Shown piece by piece: positions 42,613-51,152 of a stretch of DNA of 64,000 nt. Each line of letters starts with the position of its first letter. Position 1 is the first letter of the stretch. Origin of the DNA: JANYBV01 sp043763155 (GTDB lineage Bacteria > Pseudomonadota > Alphaproteobacteria > Rickettsiales > SXRF01). Under the pieces are notes generated by a model. The model made no database searches and was not told the origin of the DNA. It worked only from the letters and a program-made list of their open reading frames with translations. The stretch is from the NCBI GenBank assembly GCA_043763155.1, contig JAYULW010000065.1, positions 1-64,000 on the forward strand, read 5' to 3'. Both the position numbers and the translations under genes were made by a program.

Positions 42613-43950
42613 ATGGATGTCATGGCGTTGGTAGCGTTGGTGCTGGGGATTGCGATTGGTGCATGCCTTGGCTGGATGCGGGGTAAGCAGCTTCTGGCGG
42701 GCGCGGTTTCGCGCGAAGAGTTTGACCGCGAGATGACGGAAAAGACGACCCTGCAAGCCGATTTTAAGAATGCGCAGGAGCGGTTGCGCGATATGAATAA
42801 TTCGCTGGAAACGATGAACCGTGAGCTGATTGAAGCGCGTGAGCGGATTCATGCGGCGAAGGCAGACGGCGACATGCAGCAGAAGCTGCTGGCGAAAAAA
42901 GAAGAAGAAATGGCCAAAAGCCAAGAGATGCTGAAGCTGCAATTCAAGGAAATGTCGGCGGTGATGCTGGAAGAAATGGGCGCGAAGTTTAACGTGCAGT
43001 CGGAGAAGAAGCTGGGCGACTTGCTGCTGCCGATGAAGGATAAGTTGGGTGAATTTGAAAAGCTGGTGACGGATTCTTTTACGCAGCAGGGCAAAGAGCA
43101 GCATTCGCTGAAGGATGTGATTGAAAAGATCGTGTTGCAGACGGACGGGCTGACCAAGGCGCTGCGCGGGGATGTGAAGGCGCAAGGTAACTGGGGCGAA
43201 ATCATGCTGGAGCGCATTTTAGAGGCTTCGGGGCTGGAAAAGGGTGTGGGGTATACCACGCAAGGCACCGACATGGGGCTGATGGACGAACAGGGCAACC
43301 GCAAGCGCCCGGACGTGATTGTGCATCTGCCCGATGGCAAGCATATCATCATTGATTCCAAGGTGTCGCTGACCTCGTATGAGCGTTATTGCGAACCCAC
43401 TGACGAAGCGGCGAAGGCCATGCATTTAAAGGATTTTATCCGCTCCATCAATGCGCATGTGACGGGGCTTTCGGCGCAGAAATACCAGAATCTGAAGGGG
43501 CTGGAAGCGCCGGATTTTGTGTTGTTGTTCATGCCGATTGAGGGGGCTTTTTCGCTGGCGGTGCAGCAGGACGCGAGCTTGCATTCCAATGCGTGGGACA
43601 AGCGCATTGCGATTGTTTCGCCCAGCACTTTGTTTATTTCGCTGAAGACGGTTGCATCGCTATGGGCGATTGATAACCAGAATAAGAACACAGCGGAGAT
43701 CGCGCAGCGTGGGGCGGCGCTTTACGATAAGTTTGCCGGGTTTATTGACGATATGGGCTCGATCAAGAAGGCGCTGGATGCGACGAATTCGCGTTTCGAC
43801 AGCGCCATGGGCAAGCTCAGCACGGGTCAGGGTAATTTGCTGCGGCAGGCGGAGATGATGAAGCAGCTTGGGTTAAAGACGACCAAGTCGCTGCCGAAGG
43901 AACTGCTGGATCAGGTGGAAGAGAACAACCTGATCGCTGCGGACGTTTAG
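42613..43950 (+). CDS. rmuC: RmuC-family protein
   Basis: The 445-residue product has an N-terminal membrane helix (residues 3-20), a long coiled coil (about 30-115), and the RmuC nuclease-like domain after residue 150. Key segments are GNWGEIMLERILEASGL, KRPDVIVHLPDGKHIIIDSKVSL and FVLLFMPIEGAFSLA. The acidic-plus-lysine set in IDSKVSL fits a PD-(D/E)XK-type core. RmuC limits inversions at inverted repeats by an unknown route, and is anchored to the membrane. The ATG at 42613 gives the normal hydrophobic start. It ends at the very base before the era stop on the opposite strand. Confidence 0.9.
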   Translation: MDVMALVALVLGIAIGACLGWMRGKQLLAGAVSREEFDREMTEKTTLQADFKNAQERLRDMNNSLETMNRELIEARERIHAAKADGDMQQKLLAKKEEEMAKSQEMLKLQFKEMSAVMLEEMGAKFNVQSEKKLGDLLLPMKDKLGEFEKLVTDSFTQQGKEQHSLKDVIEKIVLQTDGLTKALRGDVKAQGNWGEIMLERILEASGLEKGVGYTTQGTDMGLMDEQGNRKRPDVIVHLPDGKHIIIDSKVSLTSYERYCEPTDEAAKAMHLKDFIRSINAHVTGLSAQKYQNLKGLEAPDFVLLFMPIEGAFSLAVQQDASLHSNAWDKRIAIVSPSTLFISLKTVASLWAIDNQNKNTAEIAQRGAALYDKFAGFIDDMGSIKKALDATNSRFDSAMGKLSTGQGNLLRQAEMMKQLGLKTTKSLPKELLDQVEENNLIAADV

Positions 43951-44868
43951 TTACTTCTTGTATTCGAGGCCCATCAGGCGGTAGCTTTCGCTGTCGTCTT
44001 TCCAGCCGGAGCGGACTTTGACGAAGAGGTTGAGGTTCACTTTTTTGTCGGTCATGCGGGTGAGTTCGTGGCGGGCTGCAATGCCGACCGCTTTGATCAT
44101 GGCGCCTTTTTCACCGATCACGATTTTCTTCTGGCCTTCGCGCTGCACGGTGATGGCCTGGGCGATGGTGATGCTGGTGTCGGTTTCGTCCCATGTTTCG
44201 GTTTCGACGAAAATGGAATAGGGAAGTTCCTGATCGAGCTTCATGAAGAGTTTTTCGCGGGTGATTTCGGCGGCGAGCATGCGCATGGGGATGTCGCTCA
44301 TGTGGTCTTCGGGGTAGAGGAATGGGCCTTCGGGGAGCTGCTGGCTTAAGTAGCTGGTGACGTCTTTTACGCCATCGCCTTTTAGGGCGGAGATCATGAA
44401 AATGCGGTCGAAGAGTTTGAAATTGTCGCAAGCCGTGGCGAGGGCGAAGAGCGTGGGTTTGTCTATGCTGTCCACCTTGTTCAGGGCGAGGCAGATGGGT
44501 TTGGATTTGTTGCGCTTCAGGGCTTCGATGATCTGCTTGCTGCTTTCGCGCAAGCCGAGGTTTGCGTCAATCAGCATCAGCACCGCGTCGGCGTCGCCGA
44601 TACCGCTCCATGCGGCTTGCACCATGGCTTTTTCAAAGCTTTTGGCGGCGTCGAAAATGCCGGGGGTGTCTACGAAAATGAGCTGGGCGTGGCCCGATAC
44701 CATAACACCGCGGATGTTGAAGCGGGTGGTTTGCACCTTGGGCGTGACGATGGAAACTTTGCCGCCGACAAGCTGGTTGATAAGGGTGGATTTGCCTGCG
44801 TTTGGTTCGCCGATGATGGCGACTACGCCGCAACGGGTTTTCAACTCATTTGTATTATTGGCGCTCAT
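43951..44868 (-). CDS. era: GTPase Era
   Basis: Era is a GTPase needed for 16S rRNA maturation and 30S assembly. The 305-residue product has P-loop GEPNAGKS (20-27), G2/G3 RGVMVSG and DTPGIF, NKVD, and a C-terminal KH domain (residues about 215-305, with EGQKKIVIGEKGAMIKAVG). The start at 44868 overlaps the stop of the upstream unknown gene as ATGA. The order lepB-rnc-(unknown)-era is normal for alphaproteobacteria except for the inserted gene. Confidence 0.96.
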   Translation of the reverse strand: MSANNTNELKTRCGVVAIIGEPNAGKSTLINQLVGGKVSIVTPKVQTTRFNIRGVMVSGHAQLIFVDTPGIFDAAKSFEKAMVQAAWSGIGDADAVLMLIDANLGLRESSKQIIEALKRNKSKPICLALNKVDSIDKPTLFALATACDNFKLFDRIFMISALKGDGVKDVTSYLSQQLPEGPFLYPEDHMSDIPMRMLAAEITREKLFMKLDQELPYSIFVETETWDETDTSITIAQAITVQREGQKKIVIGEKGAMIKAVGIAARHELTRMTDKKVNLNLFVKVRSGWKDDSESYRLMGLEYKK

Positions 44869-45938
44869 TCTTTTTTCTCCACTTTGGTTATCCACTCCAT
44901 GCCCAGCGTACCTGCGCGGCTGGTGACGCGGATGGCGTCGCCGGGGCTTAGGCGGTCATAGAGTGGTTTGCTGATTTTTAAAGACAGGATGCCACCGCCC
45001 GCCCAGTCCTGCACATGCAAGTGGTAGGTGGTGGATTTGCGGCTGTGGTTTGCGTAGGTGTCGCGCACGGGCTCGTCGTGGATGAGGGGGGCGGAGGTAT
45101 CGTAATAACAGTTGGTGAACCACAGGGAGGTCACGGCGCAAAGCACGGCGCTCCAGCTGGTGATGCGGCAATATTCCATGAGTATTGCGTGGCCCTTGCT
45201 GCTTTGGCGGAAAATGGCGACGATGACTGCGAAGCCTGCGAGGAAGAAGCAGGCGGCCACTTGCAGCGTCATGGGCCAGAGGTTGCCCCAGCGCACCACC
45301 TGATAGCCCATGATGAGGTTGGTGGTGAGGTTTACGAAGGCGATGGTGAGGAGTGCGGCGGGCAAGCGGTGGAAGAAATGGCCGATGCCGTCTTGCAGGT
45401 TTTTTTTATTCTGGGATTGGGGGATTGCGTTTTCGAGCGAGGCCTTCAGGGCTTGCAGCGCGTCGAGGATGGGGTCAATAGTGTCGGGGGGTGTGGCGAC
45501 TGGTTTTTCGAGGCGGGCGATGAGGTGGGTGGGGGTGGCGCGGATGTCGCGCACGCCGCTGGCGAAGGCCGCCATGACAAGGGTTTGGATTTGGGCGCTG
45601 GATTGTAATTTGGATTGGAACGTCGCGTCGTCGGAGAGGATGTAGGCGCGGCTGTCGAATTCGGGGTTTTCGGTTTGGAATTCTTTGCAAAAGCCCAGCG
45701 CCTTGGTGATGCGGTGGGTGAAGCGTTCTTTTTCCAGCAGGAATAAAAACGGGGTTTTGGCGCTGATGCCGATGCGGCTGGCGATGGGGCGGTTCTTTTT
45801 GCTCACCTCATGTTCCCACAGATACGGGCGGTCGGTGCGGGTGGTGCGGGGGGAGCCAAGCCAGATTTTGGGTGCGCGCTTATTGCCCCATGTGAGGCAC
45901 AGCAGCGCGATGATGGCGAGGATAAGCGGGAAGCACAT
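44865..45938 (-). CDS. Unknown 357-residue membrane protein between rnc and era
   Basis: Not recognised. An N-terminal membrane helix (residues 3-18) is followed by about 170 soluble residues with an Arg/Lys-rich part. A cluster of three or so helices follows (about residues 190-285), with a soluble domain at the C-terminal end (HLHVQDWAGGGILSLKIS). The start shares a base with the rnc stop (TGATG), and the stop overlaps era as ATGA, so the gene is locked in the rnc-era transcript. Such a coupled insertion suggests a role connected to this RNA-processing operon or only co-expression. Confidence 0.6.
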   Translation of the reverse strand: MCFPLILAIIALLCLTWGNKRAPKIWLGSPRTTRTDRPYLWEHEVSKKNRPIASRIGISAKTPFLFLLEKERFTHRITKALGFCKEFQTENPEFDSRAYILSDDATFQSKLQSSAQIQTLVMAAFASGVRDIRATPTHLIARLEKPVATPPDTIDPILDALQALKASLENAIPQSQNKKNLQDGIGHFFHRLPAALLTIAFVNLTTNLIMGYQVVRWGNLWPMTLQVAACFFLAGFAVIVAIFRQSSKGHAILMEYCRITSWSAVLCAVTSLWFTNCYYDTSAPLIHDEPVRDTYANHSRKSTTYHLHVQDWAGGGILSLKISKPLYDRLSPGDAIRVTSRAGTLGMEWITKVEKKE

Positions 45939-46606
45939 CAGGCTTGCCCGGAGCTTAAACGCGCAAGCAGCAGGCTTGCGGCGGATTGTTCGGCGAGGCG
46001 CTTGGCGCTGGCCGTTGCGGTTTCGGGTTCATGGCCCTGCACGCGGGCTTCGATGGTGAACAGGGGCGCGTGGGAGGGGCCAGAGCTTGCGAGCATCGCG
46101 TAGGCGGGTACGGGAAGCCCCCTCGCCTGCGCCCATTCCTGCAGCGCGGTTTTGCCGTCTTTGGGTGGCTCTTGCGCGTCTTGGGCCAGCGTGTTCCAGC
46201 GCGGGCGGATGAAGGCTTCGGCGGCGGGCAGGCCACCATCGAGATAGATGGCGCCGAGAAGCGCTTCCATGGCGTCTTCCAGGTTGGAATCGTTTTCGCG
46301 GCCCTGCGCTTGTTTTTCGCTCGTGCCGATGTGCAGGGCTTCGCCGAGGTTGATGTCGCGGGCCACCTGGGCCAGTGTTTCGCCGCGCACTAGGCCTGCG
46401 AAACGGCGGGCGAGTTCGCCTTCTTTTTCATAGGGGAAAAGTTCGTAGAGGATGTGGGCGACGACGATGCCCAGCACAGAGTCGCCCAGAAACTCAAGCC
46501 GCTGGTTGCTTTTGACGCCTAAAACGCTTGGGTGGGTAAGCGCCAGCGTCAGCAGTTCGCTGTTGCGGAACTGGTAGCCGATTTTTTTTTCGAGCGCCGC
46601 GCTCAT
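45938..46606 (-). CDS. rnc: Ribonuclease III
   Basis: RNase III cuts double-stranded RNA, including the rRNA precursor. The 222-residue product has the signature LEFLGDSVLG (37-46) with catalytic E38 and D42, and a second acid pair late (NLEDAMEALLGAIYLDGG). A C-terminal dsRNA-binding domain follows (from about residue 150, KTALQEWAQARGLPVPAY). Its start overlaps the lepB stop by 4 bases (ATGA). Confidence 0.97.
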   Translation of the reverse strand: MSAALEKKIGYQFRNSELLTLALTHPSVLGVKSNQRLEFLGDSVLGIVVAHILYELFPYEKEGELARRFAGLVRGETLAQVARDINLGEALHIGTSEKQAQGRENDSNLEDAMEALLGAIYLDGGLPAAEAFIRPRWNTLAQDAQEPPKDGKTALQEWAQARGLPVPAYAMLASSGPSHAPLFTIEARVQGHEPETATASAKRLAEQSAASLLLARLSSGQA

Positions 46607-47364
46607 TCAACCAGCTTGAAGAAACGGAACCCGCGCAGCGAAGTAAACCAGCTGGTGGGGTCGCTAACGCTTGCGCTGCCATCGCTGGAGAAGAAGATCA
46701 TGGCGGCGGGGCCGACGATATTTTGCTCCGGCACGTAGCCCACTTCGTTCAGGTAGCGGCTATCGCGGGAATTGTCGCGGTTGTCGCCCATCATGAAATA
46801 ATGGCCTTCGGGCACTTCATAGATCGGGGTGTCGTCGGCGGGGCCGTGGGTGAGTTCTTTCAGGATATGGATCACTTTGCCTTCGGGCAGGGTTTCGGCA
46901 AATGCGGGAATGGATTTGGCGATGTTGTGTTCGTCATAATCGGTTTCGTTGGGCAGTTGTTCGCGCTTCAGGGCGGTGCCGTTGATGAATACGATGCCGT
47001 CCTTCACCTGGATTTTATCGCCGGGCATACCCATGATGCGCTTGATGAAATCAATGCGGGGATTTTTGGGCAGGCGGAAGACCACGATGTCACCGCGCTC
47101 AGGCTTTTTGAATTCAAGAATGCGGCCATCGAAATTGGGCAGGCCGAAAGGGAAGGAATAACGGCTGTAGCCATAGCTGAATTTGGAGACGAACAGGTAA
47201 TCGCCAATGCGCAGGGTGTTTTTCATGGAGCCGGAGGGAATATGGAACGGCTCGAAGAAAAGGCTGCGGAAAATAAGGGCCAGCAGGAAGGCGATAAGCA
47301 CGGTGCGGATGCTCTCATCCCATGAGGCAGTTTTTGGTTTATTTTCCGTTGGTTCAGTGGACAT
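46603..47364 (-). CDS. lepB: Signal peptidase I
   Basis: LepB removes signal peptides from exported proteins at the membrane's outer face. The 253-residue product has one N-terminal membrane helix (residues 20-35) before the catalytic Ser46 in IPSGSMKNTL. The general base Lys108 is in IDFIKRIMGMPGD, and GDNRDNSRDSRY is near residue 194. It is the first gene of lepB-rnc-unknown-era and diverges from the unknown gene at 47506. Confidence 0.97.
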   Translation of the reverse strand: MSTEPTENKPKTASWDESIRTVLIAFLLALIFRSLFFEPFHIPSGSMKNTLRIGDYLFVSKFSYGYSRYSFPFGLPNFDGRILEFKKPERGDIVVFRLPKNPRIDFIKRIMGMPGDKIQVKDGIVFINGTALKREQLPNETDYDEHNIAKSIPAFAETLPEGKVIHILKELTHGPADDTPIYEVPEGHYFMMGDNRDNSRDSRYLNEVGYVPEQNIVGPAAMIFFSSDGSASVSDPTSWFTSLRGFRFFKLVE

Positions 47365-47505
47365 TTTGCGCCTTATTTCCTGCGTTTGGGGTGATGGTTA
47401 GTTGTAATCAGCTTATGGGCTTTTCGCAACGACTTATACGTTAAACAAATTTTAGCCAAGAGGCCTTATAGTAAGGGTCCACCTTGTTAGCTTAGGGATA
47501 GAAAA

Positions 47506-48102
47506 GTGCAAAACGCAGCCGCCGTGCAAGAACCAAGGCAAATGCCTGTAAAACTGGAAGATTTTGGGGAATTACAGGCTCGATACCAAGGGCTGTCGCT
47601 GGCCAGGCGCGCCGAAGCCGTGCTGTATGACGCCGAGCCAGCGCTATATGCTGCGGAAGAGATACTGGTCAAGATTTCGGGCAGTAAGCATATTGCGCAG
47701 GCGCTGCTGAATATTCGTAAAAGCCTGCCGCTGATTGGTAAGCTGCGCCCGTCGGAGGCGAAAAATATCCTGATTGACCCCTCCACCAACTTCATTGAAA
47801 GCACGCGCCACAAGCTTGCGGCGTGGCGGCGCACGATGGAGCGGTTGCGCGATGGCGAGGGCATTGAAAAAACGGGGGCGAAAGAACGCCTGCCGCAAGA
47901 TTCGGCGATTGCGCTGGCTATCATGGGCAATTCCAGCGTGAGCAGCTATTTGTCCATTATCCAGATGATATTGGGCGAGACGGTGCGGGTGGATGGCAAG
48001 AACGCCAGCCAGTACGCCAAAACGACGGCGCAGGTGCGGCGCTGCTCAACCATCCTGAGCGATTGCGAAATCGCCGCGGAAATTGCCAAGTGCATCAACT
48101 AA
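47506..48102 (+). CDS. Unknown helical protein, 198 residues
   Basis: No family recognised. The protein is soluble and almost all alpha helical, with two blocks (about residues 25-100 and 120-198) and many Ala/Arg/Leu. It starts with a GTG at 47506, 7 bases after an AGGGA site. The gene lies in the divergent region from lepB. It overlaps the convergent gene at 48095-48553 by 8 bases. Confidence 0.6.
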   Translation: MQNAAAVQEPRQMPVKLEDFGELQARYQGLSLARRAEAVLYDAEPALYAAEEILVKISGSKHIAQALLNIRKSLPLIGKLRPSEAKNILIDPSTNFIESTRHKLAAWRRTMERLRDGEGIEKTGAKERLPQDSAIALAIMGNSSVSSYLSIIQMILGETVRVDGKNASQYAKTTAQVRRCSTILSDCEIAAEIAKCIN

Positions 48103-48553
48103 CCGAACGATCAATCCGGGGCGCGGGTGTGGGTGCGGGGCTGCTGCTGGTAAAGGCATCGGCCACGAGATAACCAGCGCCAAGCAAACCGGCACCTAGC
48201 AGCAGCGGGGCTGCGGCTTCCATATTATCAGGGCTTAGGGCCTTGAACACTGCGTCGCGCGCGGTGCCTGCGCCGCTGGCTAAAAGATTTCCGAAGTCGT
48301 TTGCGCTATGGGGATTGGAGTATTTGCCCAGTTCGCCATTTGCGGCCTGATGGGCTTGTATGGGGGTTTTTCCCTGGGCGATTGCCGCGTTGTAAGCGCT
48401 GTTGTTTATGCCCTCGATGCGTTGGGTTGCGCCTTTTTCCATATTTTCATAGACACCGCCAAGACCTAAGAAGCGCCCCATGCCTTCGCCGAAATGCGCC
48501 ACTTGCGCGAACCAGCCGTTTTCCACGTTTCCTAAAAAGCCCTCATCACTCAT
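48095..48553 (-). CDS. Unknown 152-residue protein with C-terminal small-residue helix
   Basis: Not recognised. The ATG at 48553 has a perfect AGGAGG ribosome site 5 bases upstream, so the start is secure although a longer open frame exists. The first 100 residues are Gly/Asn/Ala rich (GLGGVYENMEKGATQRIEG). A hydrophobic helix near residue 118 (APLLLGAGLLGAGYLVADAF) follows, ending in a Ser/Pro-rich tail. Such small-residue helices recur in the proteins at 30354, 50304 and 50667. It may be a membrane-targeted effector or envelope component, but this is inference. Confidence 0.6.
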   Translation of the reverse strand: MSDEGFLGNVENGWFAQVAHFGEGMGRFLGLGGVYENMEKGATQRIEGINNSAYNAAIAQGKTPIQAHQAANGELGKYSNPHSANDFGNLLASGAGTARDAVFKALSPDNMEAAAPLLLGAGLLGAGYLVADAFTSSSPAPTPAPRIDRSVS

Positions 48554-48681
48554 ATGCACCTCCTGATACTGATGATTGCAGTATAGCAGTGCGCACAGCG
48601 TTTGTGTGTGACGCTTGGGATAAGCCCGTGTGACGGGTTTTTGGGGATTTCGTGACGGAGGTGTCACAATCAGCGCGGCAA

Positions 48682-50169
48682 CTAAATTGCGTTGTGTTTC
48701 AAGCGTTTTCGCTTGGGGGACGAGGGAATATTCAGGGCTTCGCGGTATTTGGCCACCGTGCGGCGGGCGACCGTGATATTGCGCTCGCGCAGGCCTTCGA
48801 CGATTTCGTCGTCGGAAAGAATATGGTCGGGCGTTTCTTTTTCGATCATCTCGCCGATGTAGTGTTTGACCGATTGGGACGAGACGTCTTCCCCGCGCCC
48901 TTCGGCGCGTGCGAGCGCGGAGGTGAAGAAATATTTGAGTTCAAATGTGCCGCGCGGGCAGAGCAGGTATTTGCCATTCGTCACACGGCTGATGGTGCTT
49001 TCGTGGTAGCCGGTTTCGCCTGCGATGACTTTCAGGGTCATGGGTTTCAGGTATTTGACGCCAAGGCGGAAGAAGGCGTCTTGCTGTTTTACCAGTTCGC
49101 CGCCGACCTTCAGCATGGTTTGGGCGCGTTGTTCGAGGGCGCGCACCAGCCAATTGGCGGAGCCGAATTGTTCGCTTAGATATTGCTTGTCTTTGACGTT
49201 GCGGGTTTCGGTGGTGATTTTTTTGTAATAGCGCTTGTTCACCATGATTTTGGGGAAGTTGGCCATGTTGAGTTCAACGTGCCAATTACCATCTGGCAGG
49301 CGGCGCACAAAAATATCCGGCTCCAGCGTCTGGGCGATTTCGTGGGTGAAGCGGCCGCCGGGCTTGGGGTTTAGCGCGCGGATTTCGCCCACCATCTGGC
49401 GGAGGTCGTCTTTGTCCACGCCGCAGCGTTTTTGCAGTTCGTCGAACTTGCCGTCGGCCAGCATGTGCAGATTATCGAGCATGGCCTGCATGGCGGGGTC
49501 GAGGCGGTTTTGTTCGCGCAGCTGGATGGCGAGGCACTCGCTTAAGTTGCGCGCGCAGATGCCGGGGGGGTCAAAATTCTGCAAATCTTTCAGCACGGCT
49601 TCGACTTCGGGGGTTTCGGTGCCCAGCGTGTTGGCAAGGGTTGCGAGGTCTTCCTTGATGTATCCGGCTTCGTCCACCACGTCTATCAGGTGCGCGCCGA
49701 TCATGCGTTTGATGGGGTCGTGGATGCTGAGGTTCAGCTGCTCCAGCAAATGATCGCGCAAGCTTGCGCCCTGCGAGGCGTTGTCTTCGATGCTGCGGGT
49801 GTCGTCGTCGCCGTCGTAGCCGCTGCCGTGGCTGGTGATGTTCTGGTCGTGGCGGAGGTAGTCGGTTTCGATTTCAAAACTATCATCCCATGCCTCACCT
49901 GTGCCGCCCATGTCGTTGCCGAAATCCTGGTTGTCGCCGAAGTCGGCTTCTTTGGGTTCGGCTTCGTAGTCGTTTTTCTTTTCTTCATCGTTTTGGGCGG
50001 GGGCTTCTTCGCCGTCTTCTTGCAGGAAAGGGTTCTTTTCCAGCTCCTGTTCAACGAACTCGCGCAGCTCCAGCGACGTGCATTGCAACAGCTTGATGGA
50101 CTGCTGCAACTGCTGGGTCATGACCAGTGACTGGCCCTGCCGTAGCTCTAATTTAGGTCCTCCGCTCAT
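48682..50169 (-). CDS. rpoN: RNA polymerase sigma-54 factor
   Basis: RpoN directs transcription from -24/-12 promoters under NtrC-type activators. The 495-residue product has the N-terminal activator-binding region (LRQGQSLVMTQQLQQSIKLLQ, residues 9-29) and an acidic linker (residues 45-130, with many Glu/Asp). The core-binding and helix-turn-helix regions follow, ending with the RpoN box ARRTVAKYREALNIPSS. It sits apart from the ptsN and hpf genes that often accompany it, and is divergent from the gene at 50304. An inverted repeat lies in the upstream region. Confidence 0.97.
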   Translation of the reverse strand: MSGGPKLELRQGQSLVMTQQLQQSIKLLQCTSLELREFVEQELEKNPFLQEDGEEAPAQNDEEKKNDYEAEPKEADFGDNQDFGNDMGGTGEAWDDSFEIETDYLRHDQNITSHGSGYDGDDDTRSIEDNASQGASLRDHLLEQLNLSIHDPIKRMIGAHLIDVVDEAGYIKEDLATLANTLGTETPEVEAVLKDLQNFDPPGICARNLSECLAIQLREQNRLDPAMQAMLDNLHMLADGKFDELQKRCGVDKDDLRQMVGEIRALNPKPGGRFTHEIAQTLEPDIFVRRLPDGNWHVELNMANFPKIMVNKRYYKKITTETRNVKDKQYLSEQFGSANWLVRALEQRAQTMLKVGGELVKQQDAFFRLGVKYLKPMTLKVIAGETGYHESTISRVTNGKYLLCPRGTFELKYFFTSALARAEGRGEDVSSQSVKHYIGEMIEKETPDHILSDDEIVEGLRERNITVARRTVAKYREALNIPSSPKRKRLKHNAI

Positions 50170-50226
50170 AAATATGGTATATTTCCGTAGTTTAGTAAGC
50201 AGATATGGGTGTTTTGCGCGTCATCA

Positions 50227-50254
50227 TATTGTCATGTTTTGGAAAATGACAATA
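50227..50254. promoter_or_regulatory. Perfect 9-bp inverted repeat between rpoN and 50304
   Basis: TATTGTCAT (50227-50235) and ATGACAATA (50246-50254) are exact complements separated by 10 bases. The half-site matches the amt upstream motif TATTGTCATG. It lies about 60 bases upstream of rpoN and 50 bases upstream of the small membrane gene. The symmetric form and position favour a regulator binding site over a terminator, because the 3' flank is AGTTTTG and not a T run. No known regulator is matched. Confidence 0.5.
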
Positions 50255-50303
50255 GTTTTGACTGCTATACAATAGACTATCGGTTTGGATAGACAAGGTC
50301 CCT

Positions 50304-50660
50304 ATGGTTGTTGAATTTTTTGATGTTGCGCTAGGCGCGGTGGAAGGCGCCTTTCTGGTGCATGATTTTCCCGGTGGGAAAAACGCGCCGCGCAGCAGTG
50401 CGGCCGCTGTGCCGCTGGGGACTGCGGCGCTTTCGGGCCTGGCGGTCGGGGCATTTGCACACACGCAAAACCAAGCCATATGGGGCAGCGCGCTTGCGGG
50501 CGGCGCTATTCCGCTTTTTGGCCGGGGAAAAATTACGGGCGCGGGCATTGCCATGGCCGCCATTACGTCCACCGCCGTGGGGCTGGTGACATATACGGCG
50601 AAGACCAGCTGGGTGCAGCATGAGGGGCAAAAAAAAGCACATGACACACATGAACGGTAG
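50304..50660 (+). CDS. Small glycine-zipper membrane protein, 118 residues
   Basis: Family not recognised. The N-terminal 30 residues are amphipathic (FFDVALGAVEGAF). Small-residue helices follow (VPLGTAALSGLAVGAFA, SALAGGAIPLFGRG and GAGIAMAAITSTAVGLV), which fit membrane insertion or a glycine zipper, and a charged tail ends the protein. Its layout and end (ITSTAVGLVTYTAKTSW) match the following gene's end (GAITQQAKHNW), so the two are paralogous. It starts the pair after the inverted repeat and ends 6 bases before the next ATG. Confidence 0.65.
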   Translation: MVVEFFDVALGAVEGAFLVHDFPGGKNAPRSSAAAVPLGTAALSGLAVGAFAHTQNQAIWGSALAGGAIPLFGRGKITGAGIAMAAITSTAVGLVTYTAKTSWVQHEGQKKAHDTHER

Positions 50661-50666
50661 GCAGTA

Positions 50667-51152
50667 ATGGACTTTGGTGGCGGGGATTTTGGTGGCCTGT
50701 TTGATTTTGGGCATCATGGTGGGGGGCATCATGGTGGTGGGCATTATGACGGCGGGTTTCATCATGGCAGCGGGCATCACAGCGGTGGCGATATGTCGTG
50801 GCTGTGGGCTGGCGGCGCCGACGTAATCGGAGATGGGGCGGCTGTTACCACTACCAGTGGCAGCGCTGCATCGCGCAGCAGCGACAGCATGCGCATCAAG
50901 CCGCCTTTGCTGCTTTCAGCGGGCGCGGGCGTGGCGTCGGGGTTACTCACCGATAATCCTAAGGCGACATTCGTTGCCAGCCTGCTTTCGGGCGCGGCGA
51001 TTCCTTATGCGGCGATGCATAAGCCTAATTTAGTTGAGGTGGGGCTTTCGGCGGGCGCTTCGGTGCTGGCGGGGGCGATTACGCAGCAAGCGAAGCATAA
51101 CTGGCAGGAGCGCCAGAAAAAGCCCGATACGCAGGCCCAGCCGCAGCGCTAA
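50667..51152 (+). CDS. Small glycine-zipper membrane protein with Gly/His-rich N-terminus
   Basis: The 161-residue product begins with a Gly/His-rich run of about 40 residues (repeats of the form HHGGGHH, HYDGGFHH), likely flexible and able to bind metals. Small-residue helices follow (LLLSAGAGVASGLL, SLLSGAAIPYAAM and VGLSAGASVLAGAITQ), then a charged Gln/Lys tail. The helical part is paralogous to the preceding gene. The His-rich lead is missing there, so it was added or lost after duplication. It overlaps the convergent gene at 51149 by 4 bases. Confidence 0.6.
   Translation: MDFGGGDFGGLFDFGHHGGGHHGGGHYDGGFHHGSGHHSGGDMSWLWAGGADVIGDGAAVTTTSGSAASRSSDSMRIKPPLLLSAGAGVASGLLTDNPKATFVASLLSGAAIPYAAMHKPNLVEVGLSAGASVLAGAITQQAKHNWQERQKKPDTQAQPQR

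Noticed and set aside
50670..50790. Repeated GGTGGGCATCATGG-like DNA as a possible tandem repeat or CRISPR
   Set aside because: The repeats are irregular and in frame, and encode the Gly/His-rich start of a protein. They lack the spacing of a CRISPR array.
47506..51152. Idea that the small unknown genes near rpoN are a prophage remnant or defence island
   Set aside because: No integrase, transposase, nuclease, attachment repeats or clear change in composition is seen, and core genes are interspersed.
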